NCBI GenBank assembly: GCA_021397835.1
Contig: JAJFZO010000742.1
Coordinates: 2,675,001 to 2,739,000, forward strand
DNA length: 64,000 bases
DNA from: Moringa oleifera
Lineage: Eukaryota > Streptophyta > Magnoliopsida > Brassicales > Moringaceae
Direction of reading: 5' to 3'
Below, piece after piece: positions 36,940 through 49,259 of this stretch. How positions within the stretch are numbered: position 1 is the first letter of the stretch; each line of letters opens with the position of its first letter. The notes under the pieces were generated by a model that ran no database searches, was not told the origin of the DNA, and saw nothing but the letters and a program-made list of their open reading frames with translations. The translations under genes and the position numbers were made by a program.

Positions 36940-37560
36940 AACAAAGGTTGCCTTTGTTTCTTCTGTCTTAGCTTTTGCAATGTCTAACATTTATTGTTTG
37001 CCTTCAATCTTTCTTTTGTTCTTTTCCTCCTCCCATTAATATACTTATCTACTTTTAACAATAACTCCTCTAGGTTCCTTGACGTCTTCTTACTGAATTC
37101 TTTGTGGAACACTATTACTAAGGTTTTCTTTTTGACTGATGAGATTGCCACTGATTGATCCAGGGCTTTCACCTCTTAAATTGTTGCAGTGAATCTTTTC
37201 ATGTAGTCTCAAAGTAACTCCCTTAGTTATTGCCTAAAATGGAACAAGTTGATCTTTTCTTGCTTCTTAGCCACACTACTTACGAAGCACTACAATAATA
37301 ATTGTCCAAGAGAATTAAAAAAGTTAATAAATCTAATTGAAAAAGAATCATACTATTACTTGATTGCTTTTCACTAAGGTGATTAGGAATGCTTTGCATT
37401 TTATGGCATCAAATAGGTCTTGGATATTTACCGAAGTCATGAATCGCTTAAACTGCTCTCGTAGGTCTATCAGTCTGTCAAAGTTATCTATTTGAAAAGG
37501 CTTAAACTTAGACGATATTGGTTCAGCAAGAATCTTAATTGCCAATAAGCATCCATCACT
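36940..37560 (-). pseudogene. Ty3-gypsy gag remnant
   Basis: Open pieces at 37348-37545 and 36984-37172 contain SSKFKPFQIDNFDRLID, QDLFDAIKCKAFLITL, ALDQSVAISSV and ELLLKVDKYINGRRKR, matching the order of the plant gypsy retrotransposon gag domain (target helix, CRAFP-like segment, and the final coiled part). The middle is frameshifted. A low-complexity lysine-rich piece follows at 36787-36990. Confidence 0.8.
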
Positions 37561-37999
37561 TGTTAATACTTTGAGTGGTTAAGATCATCTCTTTGCATCT
37601 AGACTTTGATAAGGAACTATATTTACTTTTTTAGTTCGCTTATTTCTTCTTTTCTTAAGTGGTGGGAAGTGTAGAGGAACTCGCTAACCACTTTTTTACA
37701 CTCGGCTTACTTGGTGGTCTTTTTTTTTGTCCTCTTCTTCCATATAATAATGGTTTTATGCCATCTTATCAATGACTCTAAGTGGCACTAGAACAAGTGG
37801 TTAATGAACCGAGGGTGATGATGGTGATGTCCTCCTTGCGAGATTTCCCATGGATAAGAGCATTCAGAATATTTGTATGCATTAGCTTAAGATTACTAAC
37901 GCATCAGCTTGGGGAAGTGTTTGGTAATGGAAACCAAAAAGGCTTACAGTTGGAAAAGGTAGAATGGTACGGACGTGAGAGTACGGTAACTATTGACAC

Positions 38000-38660
38000 T
38001 TAATTTTACTCTGAGAGACTTTGATATCTTTATCGAGGGTTTAATATTGAGATTTTAAGCAAGAGTTCTCTCATCAAGGTTTTCAGTCATTGCAACTAGG
38101 TTTTCAAATTTACGTTAAATCAAGATTTTTCTATGATCAAGGTTAAGTTTGACATAGATTAGATCGAAAGTCTCTTGTATCGAGGTTTGTAATTCAACTT
38201 GACACATCAAGATTCACTTCATCAGAGTTGGAGTTCATCTTAATTCATCAGGACATACATTCAACAGGATTTGCTCTGATTGAGAGTTTATCCATCAAGT
38301 TTTGACTTACCAATTTTTAGTTCACCAAGGTTAAGTCTCAACATCATTTGACAATTTATTAGTTTCAATTAATTCAATGACATTGAGATTTGACTCATCA
38401 AGATTTCTTTCATCGAGATCCTCTTGTCATCAAAATTAAAGCTTTAATACAGTTCATCAGGATTCTCCTGTCATTAAGATTAAGCTTAGATCAAGTATTT
38501 CCTTTAAAGTTTACAAATATCAAGATATATATTCATCATGATTAGCTCATTGAAAGTTCGCTTATTGAGTTTTAAAACACTAGGTTTTAATTCAGTAGGG
38601 CCAAGTTTCAGTGCTGTGTGATGGTTTATTAGTTTCAGTTAATTCAACAACCACAATAAG
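38000..38660 (+). repeat. Degenerate short repeats of a TTCATCAAGATT-like unit
   Basis: Many loose copies of TCATCAAGATT / TCATCAGGATT / CATCGAGAT occur at irregular spacing. Two longer stretches about 270 bp apart (near 38320-38385 and 38590-38655) share TTTATTAGTTTCA(A/G)TTAATTCAA, suggesting an old higher-order duplication. The origin is unknown; it lies within the gypsy-derived region. Confidence 0.55.
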
Positions 38661-39077
38661 TAAAAGTTACTAGTTTTGTTAGATTAAAACTTCATTTGGA
38701 TATGATGAATGATCGAAGATATCATGTACTTTAGAACTGACATTGAGTACTAGGCATGTTATCTTAGTGTCTTGTTCGCTTGGTCAGTCTCTTCATTTAA
38801 TATCTCGAAGTAAAGGTAGAGAAGTGAGAATAATAACAAACACAAGAATGAGAATTTTCATTTCACAATGATAGTAGGATAACTCATGCTTGTTAGGGAG
38901 TACGATCAACTTGAAGCACCTAGAATGATGCTTGGTACTTCGGGTCGAAGAGTTAGAGTAGGGGCATCTACCAGAACTAGTTGGTGAAATGTTTCTTCTA
39001 TAGCTTTAGTAGTAAACTCTTGAGCAATACCTCTCAGTGACACCTCGAATTCCTCACAATATTAACGAAGTCTTAGC

Positions 39078-39093
39078 TAATGGTGCCAATTAC
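39078..39093 (-). other. Possible gypsy primer-binding site
   Basis: On the minus strand TGGCACCATTAGCT resembles the TGGCGCC-type primer-binding site common in plant gypsy elements, upstream of the gag remnant. The match is partial, so this is a suggestion only. Confidence 0.25.
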
Positions 39094-40199
39094 ACACAAT
39101 CTAAATTGACTTTGAAAAAGTTTTACTTTAATCTTTTCTATGAGTTTCTTCCAAATGGGCTAACATAGACGGGCTGCCCACTTTTCAATCTTGAGTTGGT
39201 ATGTATTTAGCATTTAAAACTCTTATACAGCCTAAGATCGGGTCTTTCTCACTGAACTTTCTTTAACTCTTTTAAATGATTCAAAGTTAAATTCATATTT
39301 GACTGGATCAACTCTAATGTCGATGTTGATGTAAATTTGGGTTAGCTCGATTCTAGCATTATCTAGAGAGTATTTAATCTTGTTTGAAATATTCCTTAAT
39401 CTCTCAACTTTAGCAACATAAAAATGGGTTTTATTCATAGTGTCTTTAGCTGATTTATTTGCAGAGCAGCCTTCTTCGTGAAGTGATTGAGTTCTTGTTG
39501 ATGAGGATGGACATATATCAAGTAAACTATAATAAAAAAAGATCAAGAGAGTTAGCTAAATCAAAAAATTATGCATGATGTAAAATTTCAAAGGTTGAAT
39601 AATTAAACTAAATTAGAAAAAAAGGACCCACAACATTAAAGCTCATTATAATACTACTTCAAAATAGTTTTGGCTTACTGAAAAAGGGTGAAGACTTCGC
39701 AAGTCTAAAGGAAGAAGGTCAAGAAAGGTGAGAAGACTTTGAGAAACTCCTTTTAAATGGAGCAATCATTCATCGAAAAAACCTATGGGCGGTATGCCAA
39801 ACACAACAACTCCTATAATAAATGTGTCTTTTCATCATGTCTATGTCATAGAATGAATCATAAATTGGCACTTAACTATCGAATATGTCAGAGAGGAGAC
39901 TTTTGGAAACAACTTATACAATCTCAATCCACCCAAAATCTTGACCTATACAATCTCGATGAATTCAAGTCCCAACCATTCATTTGGGATTGACCATGAT
40001 AATGCTAAATTATGCCAAATTGAATCCACTTTGCCAATTCTAAATCAATCTCGATAAATTGGTTTGGTGGTGGTTACAAATATTACAAAGGGATCAAAAC
40101 TGAAGCAATCCAACCTTGGCAAATCTCGATCTTAGGAAAACCTAAACTATAACAAAATGATCAAAATGGACAGACTAACTTCTAAAAGTTGGCTAAAAT

Positions 40200-41130
40200 A
40201 TTTTAGACCCTAAAGCCAAGGCGCAGGATAAAAGGATTAATTATCGTTAGATTAATGGCAGGCACGCATCACGTCTGTTAGATGTCTCACATTTTTCAAA
40301 TAATTGGCAGGCTTCTAAGTGAGATCACACTTATAAATACCCCTTTCAACTAAAGGGAAAGGAACTGACTATTTTTTGGAAGATTCATAGTTTTTTTCGT
40401 TAAGTTAGCTCTAAAAAAAACTAATTTTTTAATTGGTTTCTTGACATTGTTTCCTTCTTGAAATTAAAAGATTTTTCCTTTCTCGTATCTAAAGAGCTTT
40501 AAGAGCTTCTAGAGTTTGAAAAGGCTTTTATTTCATCAAAACTAGTGTAAAGGCATTTCAAAGTACATGCTCAACAGGTAAACTCAATCACTTTACTAGG
40601 CCCTCATTGTGCAATAGATTCAATCAACTTAATATGTAGGATCTTGATAATTTCTCGATACTATCTTAATGCTTTTTATATATTCTCTCTATTTCTTCTT
40701 AATCCTCATTTAATATTATCTTGCTTTTTAGGTATTTTCTTAATTACTTTAATAAACTTCTTTCTTTTATTACTTCTTCATTGTGTCGCCTTATTTTCTG
40801 CACAAAAAGAAATTTAAAATAACGTGTGTGTTAGAGTCTTTCTTCACATGGAGTTCTAAAACAAATCGTGTTGTTTTAAGAAAATGGGAGTTGATCTTAG
40901 CATTTCTACTTGATCCTCGCCAAAGTGCATCATTTTAAGTGCTTTCTAACAATTTCAAGAGAACAAAATTCTTTCTTTGTATTTCTTTCAGGATTCGAAG
41001 GCTTAGTGAGAACCAACTTCTAAGTGTTAAACAAAATCATTTGAGAAACCAAGATATAATAACAGCCATATTTGGAAGATTTTCACAATTCATAAATTTT
41101 CTAAAAGGTTTTTCTTCATAATTATTATGT
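40200..41130 (+). other. Possible LTR or leader of a plus-strand retroelement
   Basis: TATAAATACCCCTTTCAAC near 40332-40350, followed by a purine-rich stretch and a U/R-like region, looks like the promoter part of a plant LTR. I found no partner copy and no coding sequence in the same orientation, so this is tentative. Frames such as 40939-41121 have no resemblance to proteins. Confidence 0.25.
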
Positions 41131-41940
41131 ATTACTTTGAATGAGAACCAATTTTGAGTCTTTTTCACATCACTCGAGAAAATACATTTTCATTTAACTT
41201 GTACCAATTTTAATAGTTTATAAAAATATTAATCCTTCTTCACACGTAATCGACTTACAGACCTAGATTTCTTGGTAAAGTTTGATTAATGCCATAAACC
41301 TTTTCTTTTACCTTTTCTTTGAGTTTATTTTATTAAAAAATATAAATAAATAATAAAAGTAATTTCGATTACTAATCACACCATAAAAAATTAGTGGTGA
41401 CTCTTTTTTTCTTAATTCTCATTAAAAGGCCGATCAAAATGAATTTTGAGATTCATCGTATTGTAAGCAAAGTAAAACTAAAAATAAAGAATCTTTTTCA
41501 TCACTTTGTAAGGGGAGTGTGAGTACGCAATCCATCGCTGGGTCCTGTTATGAGAGTTACGTCATTTATGTTAGCAGAATGCTTAACTGTGTCCTACTAA
41601 GGTCATTATTAGTGAGAAAATATGTGGGAGAATATGCCAGTATGTGTGGTTATTACTATCACCATGGTAACATGAGGTGGACAGAACATTACGGAGACTA
41701 TGGCCATGAACAATAAAGGAGAAGAGACTATGTGCGATTGTGCCATGGCTGGATGCAATGTTAATTAACTAAACTATGTGGTTTGCAAAATGATTAAAGT
41801 GAAACGGGAGCTTGGTTATTCACTGCTTGACTAGTTGACCGTGTCTTGGGTTGTAAAGGTGACTGGTGGCTTTTTGTTGTTGTTTTTCATAAATGGCACC
41901 AATAATGTTACCGAAAAAAAAAAGCACTATGATGTGGACA

Positions 41941-42026
41941 GATGGAGAATGATTTTTAAGTAATGAAAATGATGATATAATTTGATGGAGAATGATTTTT
42001 GAGTAATGAAAATGATGATATAATTT
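41941..42026 (+). repeat. 43-bp tandem duplication
   Basis: Two units, 41941-41983 and 41984-42026, begin GATGGAGAATGATTTTT and end ATGATGATATAATTT, with one base different. A partial third copy (GATGAAGAAT) follows. Confidence 0.9.
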
Positions 42027-42074
42027 GATGAAGAATCTGCAAAACAAAAGAAGGCAACCGTCATACCCTCAAAC

Positions 42075-42390
42075 ACTCAAGTCAAAGTATGGTTCAACAA
42101 AGTTTGGATAGGAAATGAATAGTTTATCCATACATCATATGACTTCGTAAATGTAGATAGATGAAAAGGCATCCTTGTTTTTTTTAACTGGGTACAATTC
42201 GTCCTAACGAAGGTAAGTAGGTAGGATACCAACTTGTTCTCAAAATGCTTCCTTGATCCTTTAGGGCCTGTCCTATTTTTCATCTTTAAACTATGATATG
42301 CTTAATTCATGGGAGTGTGGCTCTTTATCTGCTAAACCTGAGTAGATCATGGGCCGAAGCCCATATCAAGATTAATCTCATTAATTATAT
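42075..42390 (+). repeat. Direct repeat B flanking gypsy remnant
   Basis: Diverged partner of 32860-33270 in the same orientation, lacking about 120 central bases. It ends with CATGGGCCGAAGCCCATATC, where copy A has a worn equivalent. Together the two bracket about 8.8 kb that contains the gypsy remnants. Confidence 0.75.
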
Positions 42391-44380
42391 TTTAAATAAA
42401 TACAAAAAACTTTAAATTTTATGTGTTTTTTTAGTTCGAGTATTTAACTTTAGTTTGATACAATCCTGTCCATAAAATATCAATATAATCTCAATTAATA
42501 TATAGTTCAAATCAATTATGAAAAACTAAAGATATTTTCGTAGTTGAAATACCTTAAAATGATTCAAATGAGCTTTTACACTTCATTTTGAATTAATAAA
42601 ATTTTAACAATTTTAGATAAACTATTTTATGAAAATTTCAAAATTTTCATGGCATAAAAATTTTAAAAATATATTTTTAACACTAAAAAAATCATAAATT
42701 TTTTGATGTAGTTTGATTATGTTCTTATACATATGCAAAATTTAAACCAAAATTTATTATTCAAGATTCTCAATTTAAATATATCTTTAAATTTTTTTAG
42801 TATTTAAATAAAATAAATTTAAAAAATGAGATGTAAAATCAAATTAAAATAAAGTTCAGAGTTTGAAGTAAAAAATGTGCATAGTTCCAGGGCTTTATAT
42901 ATATACTCTTATATGTTCATTATGAATAAAAATCATTTTAAACATTGAAGAATACTTTTTTTTTTATCTTTATCTCGAATTTTAGACGTCTCAAAATAAA
43001 TCTTAATTGATAAAAATTAATTAAATTAAATTTTATAAAAAATACTATTAAAAAAAGTTATTTATTATACCTAAAAATAAATCAAATTAATTTTACATTA
43101 TATTTTTAGTTAAATTTTTAATTTTAAATAATTTTTAATCTAAAAGTTATTTATTATGATTTTTAAAATTTTTTGATAGTACATATTTTTAATAAAATTT
43201 TAAATTTTTTTATGATAACAGTTTGAATATATGAATATATATATATATATATATAATTTCAAGTTAATTTTTGTAATATAGATGATAAAATTCAATTTCA
43301 TTATTTTTTATCAATAAAAAATATATTAAAGCTTAAAAAATATATTCTTTAAAATTTTAAATAATTATTAAAATAATGAAACAAAACTAAACTATAATCC
43401 TTATACTTTGTTTAAAACGTAAATAATTTTTTATCAAATCTTATTTCATAAATTATCTTTATTTTTTTGTTTTCATAAAATTTCTCTAAATAAAATTTTA
43501 AATTTTATAAGATGAAATTTAATTAATTTAAATTAAAATTTTAAATATAAAATTAAAACAACTTTTATAATACAATTTATATTGAAAACGAATTTAGTAG
43601 AATTTTTTATTTAATTTTCCTTTTTCAAATATAATATTTTAATTTATTAAATAAAATTAATTTTTATTTAATATATATGTACCTGTGTATGAAATATTGT
43701 GGTTCTTGATAATTATTTTAATAATTTCTGATTTAATGCTAAATTTGTGGCACGTCCCATAGCTAATACTCTTAACATGGAAACAAGCCATTGTCCTTAG
43801 CAAAATCGGCTCCCTCTTCTAAGGTCCATTGACTTTTTAAAGAAGTTACATTTTTAAAAAAAAATTATTAAATCAAATTGTTTTGTTTATATTGTAATTT
43901 GTTTGGTGTTATAATTTTTTGAACTAAAGTGAAATATAAAAAATTATACCAAATTTTTAATGAAAATAATTTTTAATTTATAGAAATTTCAAAATACATA
44001 AAAATAGACTAACTTTTATAAATAAAAATTCATCAAAAAAAACATAAATTAAATTTTAGAAATATTTGATAGAAATTATCAAATTAACATAAGTATAAAT
44101 TTCAAAAACAAATAATATATATTTGGGTAAAGGTTCTATAAAATTCTGATTTTTATCTTATATTACCAATAAAACTTTTATATTTAAAAAATAATAAATC
44201 TAATTTTGATATATTAATTTAATCTAAATTAAACTTAATTAAAAAATTTAAAAATTAGAAGTATTAAAACTGAAAATTTTATACAATAAATTTTAATTTA
44301 AAATTATATATATAAAGATATATTTAAATTATTATCATAAAAAAATTTAAAATTGTTTAAATTATTATGCTATTTTTTTG
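42390..44380. other. AT-rich gene-free stretch
   Basis: No gene is visible. Near 42640-42800 and 44265-44355 are partial copies, in opposite orientations, of the AT-rich block found in the MITE-like elements. An (AT)n run lies at 43235-43255. Confidence 0.55.
43235..43255. repeat. (AT)n microsatellite
   Basis: About ten AT units. Confidence 0.9.
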
Positions 44381-44433
44381 TCCCAATACTATGGTTCGTA
44401 GCCATGCGCTCTAATCCTTTAAGCTACAAACCT
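44381..44433 (-). pseudogene. trnR-ACG: Fragment of plastid-derived tRNA-Arg (ACG)
   Basis: On the minus strand, GGTTTGTAGCTTAAAGGATT followed by AGAGCGCATGGCTACGAACC and ATAGTATTGGGA follows the plastid trnR-ACG gene from its 5' end through the D arm, the anticodon arm (CTACGAA with anticodon ACG) and into the variable/T-arm start, where the match stops. About 53 of 74 bases are present. Compared with the plastid gene as I know it, nearly all changes are C-to-T or G-to-A. The 5' flank (44434-44480) also looks plastid-like. This is a nuclear plastid insertion, not a working tRNA. Confidence 0.7.
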
Positions 44434-46070
44434 CACCCTCTCTCCACTAAATTTGCTCCTAAGAGTACCTTAAAAAAAAAAAAAGAAACCTTTCCTCTCT
44501 TCAACAATTTCATTTCAACAATTTTATCTTTCTCTCTAATGCCAGGGAAGTCATATTAGACATTTTTTTTTTACACAAATGAAAAGTTTCGGATATAATT
44601 CGGATATCAAAAAAAAAAAACCACCATATAAAACAAAAATTTCTCCTCCGATTTTTTTTGTCGAATCTCTCGATCTGTCATTATAACTCGTCTTTATCAC
44701 ACTTTCTTTCTTTGTTTTTTTTTAAAATTAGATCATTGAAAAAAAAAAGAATTTGGAATTCACATTTTTTTCTATTTTTTTCTATTATTTGTTTAACTTT
44801 ATTTATATATTATTTTTGTAAAAAATGAAAGTGAAAAATGATACCTCATCAAATGATTGTACAAGGAAGACAGTAGGTTATAGAAAAGAGAAAGTATAAA
44901 AGAATATTAAATGATAAATAAGGTAAAGGAATTGTTTTCAATGGATTAGGAATAAATTTTTTTTATTCGATGTGAATAGAAGATCAACTTTTGATGTTAT
45001 AAATTAAAAAATAAATATTTTTAATTTTTAAAAAATTATAAAACTTTTTGTAATGATAATTTAAATATTTTTTTACATTAATAAAAAATTTTAAATCAAA
45101 ATTTATTGTATATGATCTTCAATTTAAATACCTCTAATTTTTAAAATTTTTAATAAAATTTAATTTAAACTAAATTGATATATTAATGTTCGATTTATCA
45201 CTTTTTAAATATAAGGATTTGATTGGCAACATAAGATTAATATCATAGTTTTATGGGACTTTTACCTTATATATTTTTAAATAAATATTTTTAAAAAATT
45301 AAAAGCTAAAATTTGATATACTTAAAAATAAAATATTTAAATAAAAATTACCACTAAATAAAATTTAAAATTATGTTATTTTTTAAATGTTTCAAAACAT
45401 TTTTAAATATAATTTATTTTGAAAAATTATCAATTCAAAATTAACTTTTTACAAATAAATGTCACTAGATTTAAAATTTTAGAATTGTATGATAAAAACT
45501 ATCAATGTTAACACGATTGTAAAACTTAAAATTATTAAAAATATTTAATTTTGAAAAAATATATTAATATAACTTAATTTTTATGTTAGTTCCATATAAA
45601 CATTGATGTTTACATTTTAAAAATTTGCTAAAAGCTTTCACTTTCCATATATGAGTAATGACCTTTTTAATTTTTTATGAATAAATAAATAAAAGTTATT
45701 CAATTATTAATAGTTTAATAATTATTATTGTACTTATTGTATTTTTTATATAACTTTTGGTAATAAAGAGTTCATAAATATTAAACAATAATTAAAGATT
45801 AATACATGACTTCAACAATTGCATTAACATAAATTTTAAAATTTTATATATAATATTTATTAAAAAAACTTTCAAAATTTTAATTTAGTCACAATTGTAT
45901 CTAACTTTGTTTTTAATTTTAAATAAATATTTTGAAATTATTTTAATGCTTCAAAATTTCTATTTTAAAAATATTAGTTATTTACTTTATCATGAATTTC
46001 AAATTTAAATCTATGTTAATGCTGACAACAATTTTGTTTAAAAAAAAAATCCAAAGTTCAAGTTTGTTGA
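44434..46070. other. AT-rich gene-free stretch
   Basis: Up to about 44480 this may still be plastid spacer. A partial copy of the MITE-like central block lies near 45000-45130. Otherwise nothing is supported; the plus-strand frame at 44353-44559 overlaps the tRNA fragment and is chance. Confidence 0.5.
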
Positions 46071-46545
46071 TTAGGGCTTAGGGTTTGAATTTTGGGTCAA
46101 TCCAATGAATTATGTTAAAGTTCAAGTTTAGGGTTTTGGTTTTGAGAAGAGGTTTGAGATTTAGAATTTATGATATAAACAAGGTTCAACATTAAAGGTT
46201 ACCATATAGGTTTAAAGTTTAAGGATTAGAATCTATTAGTCTGTGGCTGCATTATGGTAAACCACAAACTTTTAAATCTTCAAAGAGTTAAATCCCAAAC
46301 ATCAAAATCTAAAAATTAAACCCAACTCTACCTCTAATCTCCAAACTTTAAAATCCAAACCTTTAGTCATAATTTTTAATGCCAAACCCTAATCTTATAT
46401 CTTAAAATCTTAAACTTAAATTCCAAATTTTAATTCTAAACTGTAAACCCTAAACATAAACCTGAAACTCTTAATCTTAACCTTAAAACATGTAAACTCT
46501 AATCCTTACACTTAAACTTTAAAACCAAAAATCTAAATCATAACT
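46071..46545. repeat. Degenerate telomere-like foldback (TTTAGGG then CCCTAAA)
   Basis: The left arm (46071-46235) is G-rich-strand telomere-like: TTAGGGCTTAGGGTTTGAA, AGTTTAGGGTTTTGG and AGGTTTAAAGTTTAAGG. The right arm (46260-46545) is C-rich: AAACCCAACTC, CCAAACCCTAATC, GTAAACCCTAAACATAAACC and CTAATCCTTACACTTAAAC. The exact motif TTTAGGG/CCCTAAA occurs only a few times; the rest are one- or two-base variants at roughly 7-8-base spacing. The switch in strand falls near 46240-46260, where TGTGG and CCACA form a small hairpin. Confidence 0.6.
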
Positions 46546-46942
46546 TATAAAATATATATTAATATTAATATTTTTAAATATTATAAAATTATATTTAATT
46601 AAAAAAACTTTCAATTTTTGACTAACATCAATACTAAGGTAAACATTTTAAATTCAAGTTTGAATTTTTACTTTTATATAAACCAATTTAAAATGTGTAA
46701 TTCACCAAAAATAAGTCAATATTATTTTTTAAATTAATTTTATATTTATTTGAAAATTTATGAAGATAAATTTTATATTTCTTATATTTTTAATCTTAAA
46801 AATTAATATATAACTCCAAATAATTAGATTATTTTGTATGATAAATATTTTCCTGACAGATGAAATCATTTGTTTTAGGAAAAAAGTCATTATACAAGTT
46901 ATCTTTTGTGTATTATAATTTAATTTATATTTTAATTTTAGA

Positions 46943-47455
46943 TAAATATTATTTAAAAAGTTAAAGAATACTTTGTCTCTTAATTTTTACCTTAAAGTTG
47001 GAAGTATCCAAATGAAGTCTAATTGATAGGAAATAGTCAAATTGACACTTCATTCAAATTATTGTAACAAAATTAAACATATTTTCATTGTTAAAATGCC
47101 TAAACAATTACTCAAATAAATTTTACATTCTATTTCGAATCAATGTTTAATTTTGAATAATTTTCTACATATGAATTACTTATTATGATTTTTTTAAATA
47201 TTTGATAGTAAAATTTTAAAAAATATTTTTAGTTCTCAAAAAACTATGAAAACTTTTGTGATAGTAACAATATTTTTTTACATTTGTAAATAGTTTAAAT
47301 CAAAATTCATAATATAAAATCCTCAATTTAAATACTTTTAGTTTTTAAATTTTTTTGATAGGATCTAATTTTGTTATTTTTTATTAATTAGAATTATTTA
47401 AAAACATATAGAGGCTAAAAGAGAGAATATTTTTTTAGATTTTAAATGATATTTT
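46943..47455. mobile_element. MITE-like element, copy 2
   Basis: It begins TAAATATTATTTAAAAAGTT and its last part, reverse-complemented, begins AAATATCATTTAAAATC. The interior carries the same AT-rich block as copies 1 and 3 (TAAATCAAAATTCATAATAT and CAATTTAAATACTTTTAGT), here in the orientation opposite to copy 1. No coding capacity. Confidence 0.55.
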
Positions 47456-48258
47456 TTGTATATTTTTTAAAATAAAAAATTATTTATTAAAATTTAAAAT
47501 AAATTAAAAACAAAATCTTGAAGAAATTTGAACCTTAACGAGAAAGATATAATAATTGATTACTTAAATTGGAGGTAAAAGCTTATTATATATCCAAAGA
47601 AGAAAAAATAAAAAATTTTGATATTTATAAATGAAGTCACATACGCCACACAAAAGTTTATTATATATCCAAAGAAGTCACATACAATTAAACTTTGGAT
47701 GTTTATAGATGCAACCTTGGCGTTCAATTCTCATTCCTCATTTTTGTAAGCTGATTTTCTCTTAATTTTATTAAAAAAAATCAAAATTTGAATACTTGAG
47801 GAGGTAACAGTTTATACATTTAAAACAATCTGTAGATCTAAGTTTAAATTATGAATTATTTTAAAATTAATAATTTTTAAAATTATTTTAATAAAGATAG
47901 TGAAACTAAAATTTTGTTTAAGTTTCACATTTATAAAATGAAAAATAAACAATTCTTTATATACATATTTTTCAGAAATTAAACCTTCATGGATTTAAGA
48001 TTTAAAATATATTTAGATAAATATTATCATCAAATTAAATTTTAAAATATGTTAATTATGTATAAATTTTTCTAAATATAAAAATAGTTAAAGTATTATT
48101 GGTTCAATGTTTAATTTTTATAGATAAAGATCATTAAATTTAAATTTTAAATTTTTTAAAATATTTGAATTAATATTTAAAATATTATAGTATACTTCTA
48201 ATGTTCACATCAACAACAATATGGCGTAGAAGTTTTGAGAATTTTTAAAAAATTTTGG

Positions 48259-48733
48259 GTTAAATATTATTTTAAATTTTAGATTTTGCACTCTTTTTAA
48301 TCAAATTTTAACTTTTAAAACATATACAAACAAATCTTCATCCTTTAATTTTGTTCAAATTAGACTTTAGTAAAAATCATTATAAAAAATTAATAATAAT
48401 TTCATCATTGAAATGCTTAAAAAAATATTCAACGAATTTTAAACTCAATTTCGATTTCATTTCTCAAATTTGAATGATTTTTTTAAAAAATATTTTCAGT
48501 ACTCAATTTTTTTTTTTTTTGTAATGGTACCTAATATTTCTTTAATCCATGTAAATTTTTAAATCAAAATTCTTTGTAAAAAATTTTTAATTTGAATATC
48601 TTTAATTTTTAAAATTTTTTATAAAGTTTAATTTGATTCAAATTGATAAATTAAGATTTGTTTGGAAAGATTCTAAAAGTTAAGGTTGGACTAGAGAAAA
48701 AGAAAGCAAAACTCAAGGTTTAAATAACACTGA
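48259..48733. mobile_element. MITE-like element, copy 3
   Basis: The left end, GTTAAATATTATTTTAAATT, and the reverse complement of the right end, AGTGTTATTTAAACCTTGAG, are parallel and continue for about 100 bases (AACTTTTAAAACATATACAAA versus AACTTTTAGAATCTTTCCAAA). The interior shares the dispersed block. No coding capacity. Confidence 0.6.
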
Positions 48734-49259
48734 TCCAAATTTTTATTTACATTAGTTTAAAATCTATACAATAAAAAATAACATTAAATCTATTTTTAAA
48801 AATAAAAATTGATTTTTATTATTATATGAAATAAAGTTTATGTTTTTATATTTAATATAACGTTATAATTTATTTTTAATAATATTATATCATTAATGTT
48901 TAATTTTTAATAATCAAATCATCGAATTAATTAATAAGTATCATTTTGTATTATAAAATATTTTTTACAATAAGTAATTATAGCACAATTTCTCCTTGCA
49001 TTACCAAACTTTCAACTAATAATAGATCACTTATAATAACTTCGCTTTTAATATACTGCTTTTAACTTTTAAACATAGTCACTTTGTAATCAAGGTCACT
49101 TGCATGTCTAACAAGGCCGTAGGTAAAATAAAGAGATGTGGCTCTTAATTATTTTTTACATTGAAAGATATAATATTTTTATTTAAAATTTATTTTTTAG
49201 ATACAAAATTATTGATTATATTTTTAGTATTCCAAGTTTGATAATGAATTTTTTATTAA

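Larger units (their letters stand above)
34400..37600 (-). mobile_element. Decayed Ty3-gypsy element (gag-RT-RNase H remnants)
   Basis: On the minus strand, from high to low, the order is gag (37560-36940), RT (35600-35400) and RNase H (34770-34440), as in Ty3-gypsy. All are broken by stops. The RT piece has EVKELLEASFIKK and W(L)MNIVMVKKANGK, the standard start of the gypsy RT. The RNase H piece has NNEIEYKAILVGLRLMKE and ends in REDNA.ADAL. No integrase was recognised on the low side. LTRs are not certain (see the direct repeats at 32860 and 42075). Confidence 0.8.

Noticed and set aside
44353..44559. 68-codon plus-strand frame
   Set aside because: It is antisense to the plastid tRNA-Arg fragment and continues into poly-A; chance frame.
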